This document shows positions 45,523 to 49,124 of a stretch of 49,124 nucleotides of DNA, piece after piece. A model generated the notes under the pieces. It did not search any database, was not told where the DNA came from, and was given only the letters and a program-made list of their open reading frames with translations. Location: the NCBI GenBank assembly GCA_027576995.1, contig JANBQC010000162.1, positions 1-49,124 of the forward strand, written 5' to 3'. Every line of letters starts with the position of its first letter. Within the stretch, counting starts at the first letter, position 1. The stretch is from Dimargaris cristalligena. Taxonomy: Eukaryota; Kickxellomycota; Dimargaritomycetes; Dimargaritales; Dimargaritaceae. The translations under genes and the position numbers were made by a program.

Positions 45523-46424
45523 TTATTTGCCATCATTGGCCGGCTCTTGCTGGTCCTCCTCATCGCTAGAGCTGGACCCTGAGCTATCAAACTTGGATGT
45601 GGCTAGGTACAGGGTCGCTTCAGGCGGACTGTCCATAGACAGGGGAGACATTCCGGCCGAGTGGTCTTCAGTAATAGGGATGTAATAGGCCACCTCACGC
45701 AACATCAATTCTGTGAAATGGTCAGTAGGAGTGGGTGGGGCATTACGCGAACCTCGAACCGCTCCTGATTTATAGGGATTGATACCGGGGGGATAGTTGA
45801 ACCAATGGGTATGGGAGTCCGTAGAAGCCGGAGTAGCAAACAGTGAGCTTGGAGCACTTCCGGGTAGCATGGTGATGAAGTCCTCCCGCAAATAATCCTG
45901 CAGCATGCATACGGCTCCCTCAGGCAGTTTCTTCGGTTGGGCTACCATCCCCGATGGACATAGGTTCTCGGGTAGTAAGACATGGCATTCACCCAAAAAA
46001 CTTGGGAGCCCATTGGATAATAATTCGGCGGGAATATCTCTTACAGCGTGGAAAGAGTGGGTATTGCCATCTAGGGAGACTTCTGGCCCATCAGCCAGTT
46101 TGGAGATCACGACATTGGCAGCTCTATCAATTCTATGGACCAGTCCCAGGCGAATATGTCTAGGGGCATTATTGAAGACATAATAAAAGAAATCTATCAG
46201 CGAAAGAAATTAGACAAAGATATAAAAAATATGAGTTGGTTAAAATAGATGTATCAGTAAGACTTTTGAACAGTATATTACACTGCACATTGGATAGACC
46301 CTGTACTGCTTTCATATCCGAGACTGGCAAACTCCAGGACCTAACTATATCCTAGCAATGCTTATAGGCTTAATATACAGACATAAATTGAGTACAACCT
46401 ACCAGTTGGCCTTAGATTCTCCAT
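45523..46424 (-). CDS. Two-exon orphan protein with acidic serine-rich tail
   Basis: Exon 1 is 46,424-46,403 (ATGGAGAATCTAAGGCCAAC, 22 nt). The intron is 209 nt (ACTG|GTAGGT...TGATAG, phase 1). Exon 2 is 46,193-45,523. The product is 230 residues: MENLRPTDFFYYVFNNAPRH, a stretch with IRLGLVHRIDRAANVVIS, then SFHAVRDIPAELLSNGLPSF, LREDFITMLPGS, a mid region with HTHWFNYPPGINPYKSG, and a tail SKFDSSGSSSSDEEDQQEP. The coding frame of exon 2 stays protein-like right up to the acceptor, which supports the splice. A TATA box lies 197 bp upstream of this ATG. No signal peptide and no known domain. The acidic tail suggests casein-kinase-type phosphorylation sites (inference). Confidence 0.65.
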
Positions 46425-46620
46425 CTTGTTGACAACTGTTGGAACAAGTAAGGGATTTGAGACAATCGATACGTAAATTGATCACTGGTGAATTTGTGCA
46501 GAAAATGGCATCCAGTGGTTGTGATTGGCAAGACAGGCGGATGCTTAGAGAAGGCTGGGGTGGTTAGTGACGAAAAGGTACGAGTTTGATAATGGCCGGG
46601 CTCTTGGCCTAGATGCCTTG

Positions 46621-46630
46621 CTTTATATAC
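46621..46630 (-). promoter_or_regulatory. TATA box of the orphan gene at 46,424
   Basis: The minus strand reads GTATATAAAG, about 197 bp upstream of the proposed ATG. This nearly equals the 199-bp spacing of the two F-box-like genes. It supports the short first exon. Confidence 0.45.
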
Positions 46631-46650
46631 CTCTGCAAACCCTAACCACT

Positions 46651-46902
46651 TTATAGTGGCGATATAACAGTTGAGTATTTCATTAAAAAGCACGGTAGTA
46701 ATGAATCAAATGGGTCTTCTAATTCCGAATCAACCTTAGATTGATTATTTAATAGTGGAACAGATTCATTAGTGTTATTCATGGAACAGGCTATTCGAAC
46801 AATAATGGGAAATGCCCCATAACCGCAGCGACATTGAGTGGTGGTGAAGCCATTCCAATTGCTGAACAGCAAATAATTGGAATACGGTAATATATCTATC
46901 AT
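46651..46902 (-). CDS. Possible small protein or terminal exon, unknown
   Basis: An 83-codon frame with protein-like composition (YLLFSNWNGFTTTQCRCGYG, NESVPLLNNQSKVDSELEDP). It ends 20 bp upstream of the TATA box of the next minus-strand gene. No partner exon or homologue in the window. Low support. Confidence 0.25.
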   Translation of the reverse strand: MIDILPYSNYLLFSNWNGFTTTQCRCGYGAFPIIVRIACSMNNTNESVPLLNNQSKVDSELEDPFDSLLPCFLMKYSTVISPL

Positions 46903-47489
46903 TTAGTCGCCATTGTATCACCCTGTATAAATGTAAAATCAGTACTGGCTTTTCTATTCATCTAAGAGTGAAGTAAGGTATTCAAATATAAAGACTCTGC
47001 ACCAAGTAATTTTTTAATCAATAATTGGGGGGTTTCGAATTCCGGATCGGCCTTGCACAAAAGACTTCCATGGCTTGAATAAATAGATACATGTTATTCT
47101 CGGCCACTAGCTGTCTAGGTAAAACACGTATAAATATGTTTGTCGGTGGGGTGTTTTTTTTTTTGAACATATTTGCTGAGGATAAAGGGGGTCGGATTTA
47201 CTGTTAAAAGAGTGACAAATGCCGTGAATCGCGGTAATAAAGAGGTGTCATAGTTCAAACCGTCCGTATTCCAGACCTGGAAGCTATCCCAGCAATGGTC
47301 TTGTATACTTAGGTTGACAACTGTTGTAGAATTAGCTCACTGAAATCCGATATATGTATAGAACATGCCCAAATAGTCCAATGAGTTCGGCCTTTTTACC
47401 CCCTATACAGCTTGGTAATCCCTGAAGAACACCCTAACATAAGTATATGAAGATGGATGTCAACAGAAGCAAATACTATACTTGGCTGT
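46903..47489. other. AT-rich intergenic stretch
   Basis: T-run near 47,154 and no supported exons. The right end lies downstream (3') of the minus-strand gene at 47,490. Confidence 0.45.
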
Positions 47490-48008
47490 TTAGTAAGCCA
47501 TTCTCACCACAATTATTGAGTAGGGGCTAACATGGTTCAATGGTAATTGGGTGAGTCTACCCTCCGGATAATGACCAGATAATAGTACAACAGTAGACAG
47601 CCTTGCCTCGGACCTTTGCTGGCAGGTTGGACAAAAATATATCTGGAAGATGCCGTGACTCCATAACCTATACACTTCATGATTGTTGTTTTTTTTCGGT
47701 TCCATTGTCTTTTTCTTAACGGTTGGGGTGGAATCCATATCACCTTCAAAAAAGAACTATCAAAATCATACTTTGGCAGTACAGCTTTGCTTCGGAATCA
47801 CACTGAGAATCCCAGTGAGCTATTCCACACAAGTGCTTAATGTACTACCTGGGACGTCCGGTCTATTGCTAGTGGCCTTCGGAATTCTTGAGGAGGCAGC
47901 AGCCTCCTTATCAGCACAGCCTAAAGTCGCGGCAGTCAGCTCCCTGGTGGCAGAAGACGGGAGGTTCACAGAGTTTGATGAGACTGGGGCAGAGCTGGAT
48001 GTCGTCAT
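47490..48008 (-). CDS. Two-exon orphan protein; its first exon is duplicated at 874-1,033
   Basis: Exon 1 is 48,008-47,849 (160 nt) and exon 2 is 47,743-47,490. The intron is 105 nt (CCAG|GTAGTA...TGAAG|GTG, phase 1). The product is 137 residues. Residues 1-53 are Ser/Ala-rich (MTTSSSAPVSSNSVNLPSSA, then KATSNRPDVPG). After the splice it is basic (DMDSTPTVKKKTMEPKKNN), then has a Cys pair (YFCPTCQQRSEARLS) and a short C-terminus ending VVRMAY. Without splicing the frame stops after LSTCVE at 47,820. Conservation of exon length and donor in the duplicate at 874 supports the splice. Downstream coding of the duplicate is lost. No family recognised; a mobile gene family or effector-like orphan is possible. 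Confidence 0.58.
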
Positions 48009-48769
48009 GGCGGGATAGTGGAGGGGCGAATGATCAGTGAGACAAAATGGAAGACAGGGGATATAAACGAGGGGTGCAAAGTTTATTGAAAGATAATAAA
48101 AAATGGTGATGTTAATAAATAATAAATCAATAGAAAAAAAAGTTGCCGTAGAGTTCAAGGAAAATAAAAAATGAGTTCAAATAAAACGAGCAGTGGTTAT
48201 TCCCCCCAAAATGAGGGGGAATTTGCTGGTTACTTATTTAACCATTTTGTGGGCCTTAGAGGCCGCTGGATGCAAAGAAAAGGATGTAGATAATAATCAG
48301 CGAATGGAATAAGATGGAAGAGGAAAGAATGCACAGAGAAATCGGTCGGATTTTTTAATGCAAATCACAAGTGTAAAAGATAAATAATATTTTTTGGTAT
48401 TCTTAATATATGCCATAGTATAGGCGGTGATTTTTAATCGAAAATGGCAGGAACAATACTGCTGTTGTGTGTTGCTGTATATTCCACCCTCTGAAAATGA
48501 GGACTGGCCATCCACAGTCCGGGGTTAAGTGCCGACCTCCAGATGGCACTACATTTAACACTATCATACTAAAGCCATAATTCTATTGTAAAGTGGCATA
48601 TTTAATACTGTAGAAATGATATCTTACCTAAAAAGCAGTTAATGTCTGAGAACTAATTAAATATATGTATGTTTTAGATACAAGTCCTGGTCATTAAAGT
48701 ATGAGAAAGTTGGAAAGGGGTGTAATGGCTTGCTGTACTTAATACACCAATGTAATTGGTTAGAGACCT
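48009..48769. other. Upstream region of the orphan gene and AT-rich DNA
   Basis: 48,009-48,100 aligns with 778-873 (inverted), so the proximal promoter was duplicated with exon 1. The minus strand reads TTTATATCCCC about 60 bp upstream of the ATG, a weak TATA-like site. The rest is AT-rich without supported genes. Confidence 0.4.
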
Positions 48770-48845
48770 TGTTGGCCCTCCTAATCCAACCTAATCCAAA
48801 ACTAACAATCACCTGCCTTTATTAGGCCTTATAGTGCTATATGGG
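48770..48845 (-). mobile_element. LTR fragment, copy 6 (3' end only)
   Basis: It begins TGTTGGCCCTCCTAATCCAA, matching the 3' terminus of the LTR family in reverse (as at 39,447), and follows it for about 75 bp to GTGCTATATGG. The remainder of the LTR is absent. Confidence 0.55.
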
Positions 48846-49124
48846 TGAAGTTCAATGTAACTATATAATGATTTAGATGAAAGTTCCAAATGATATAGCG
48901 GTACTATTTTTTTATTGAAACGAAAGATAGGCACATCGATGGGACTTTTTTTTAAAATGAGGGAAAAATGATCACTGACCCTGTGATCAATCATAAGACC
49001 TATAATAAATCTATAAATAATGACTCGGGAAAGCCAAAAAAAAAAACTATACTATGTAAATTAATGTCTGGCAACTGGACTAGCAGCAAATTAACCTTCT
49101 TTAACTACTTTCCACTATTTTTCA

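Overview
The window is nuclear DNA of a fungus. It carries an IRA/neurofibromin-type RasGAP of about 3,075 residues, V-ATPase subunit C (Vma5) and a peroxisomal ABCD half-transporter. Genes have GT-AG introns, mostly 100-450 nt, and TATA-type promoters. My guess, from overall gene character only, is an early-diverging lineage (Zoopagomycota/Kickxellomycotina, Dimargaris-like). No ribosomal or marker gene is present to confirm this.

Two compartments alternate. GC-rich housekeeping blocks lie at 10.4-11.8 kb (F-box protein with a poly-His tract), 16.3-26.0 kb (RasGAP), 27.4-29.2 kb (Vma5) and 40.1-42.3 kb (ABCD gene, now interrupted). Everything else is AT-richer. It holds solo LTRs or LTR fragments (six copies of one family), two older dispersed repeats, and small intron-containing orphan genes, many on the minus strand.

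0-10 kb: solo LTR; a chimeric pseudogene that joins the first exon of one orphan family to the 3' half of another; a degraded dispersed repeat; an intact signal-peptide/F-box-like paralogue at 4,921-6,607; a second LTR; then 2.5 kb of degenerate sequence. 10-16 kb: F-box gene, then minus-strand orphan exons (13.1-15.2 kb), one reading frame broken by a single TAG. 16-29 kb: RasGAP (short first exon plus one 9.2 kb exon) and Vma5 (three exons), both on the plus strand. 30-36 kb: an acidic two-exon orphan with an apparent frameshift, two coding-looking fragments, and the second intact F-box-like paralogue on the minus strand. 36-40 kb: three LTRs, one flanked by a perfect 5-bp duplication, and a second copy of the dispersed repeat. 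40-42 kb: ABCD pseudogene abutting an LTR. 43-48 kb: three minus-strand orphan genes reconstructed from splice phase, including a small predicted secreted protein with paired His and Cys motifs.

The most novel material is the signal-peptide/F-box-like family. It has two full copies with the same phase-0 intron, TATA placement and an identical 22-bp upstream element, plus the chimeric relic. Next are the spliced orphan genes around the LTRs. Nothing here looks like an operon. Gene relations are by duplication, and no shared pathway is evident.
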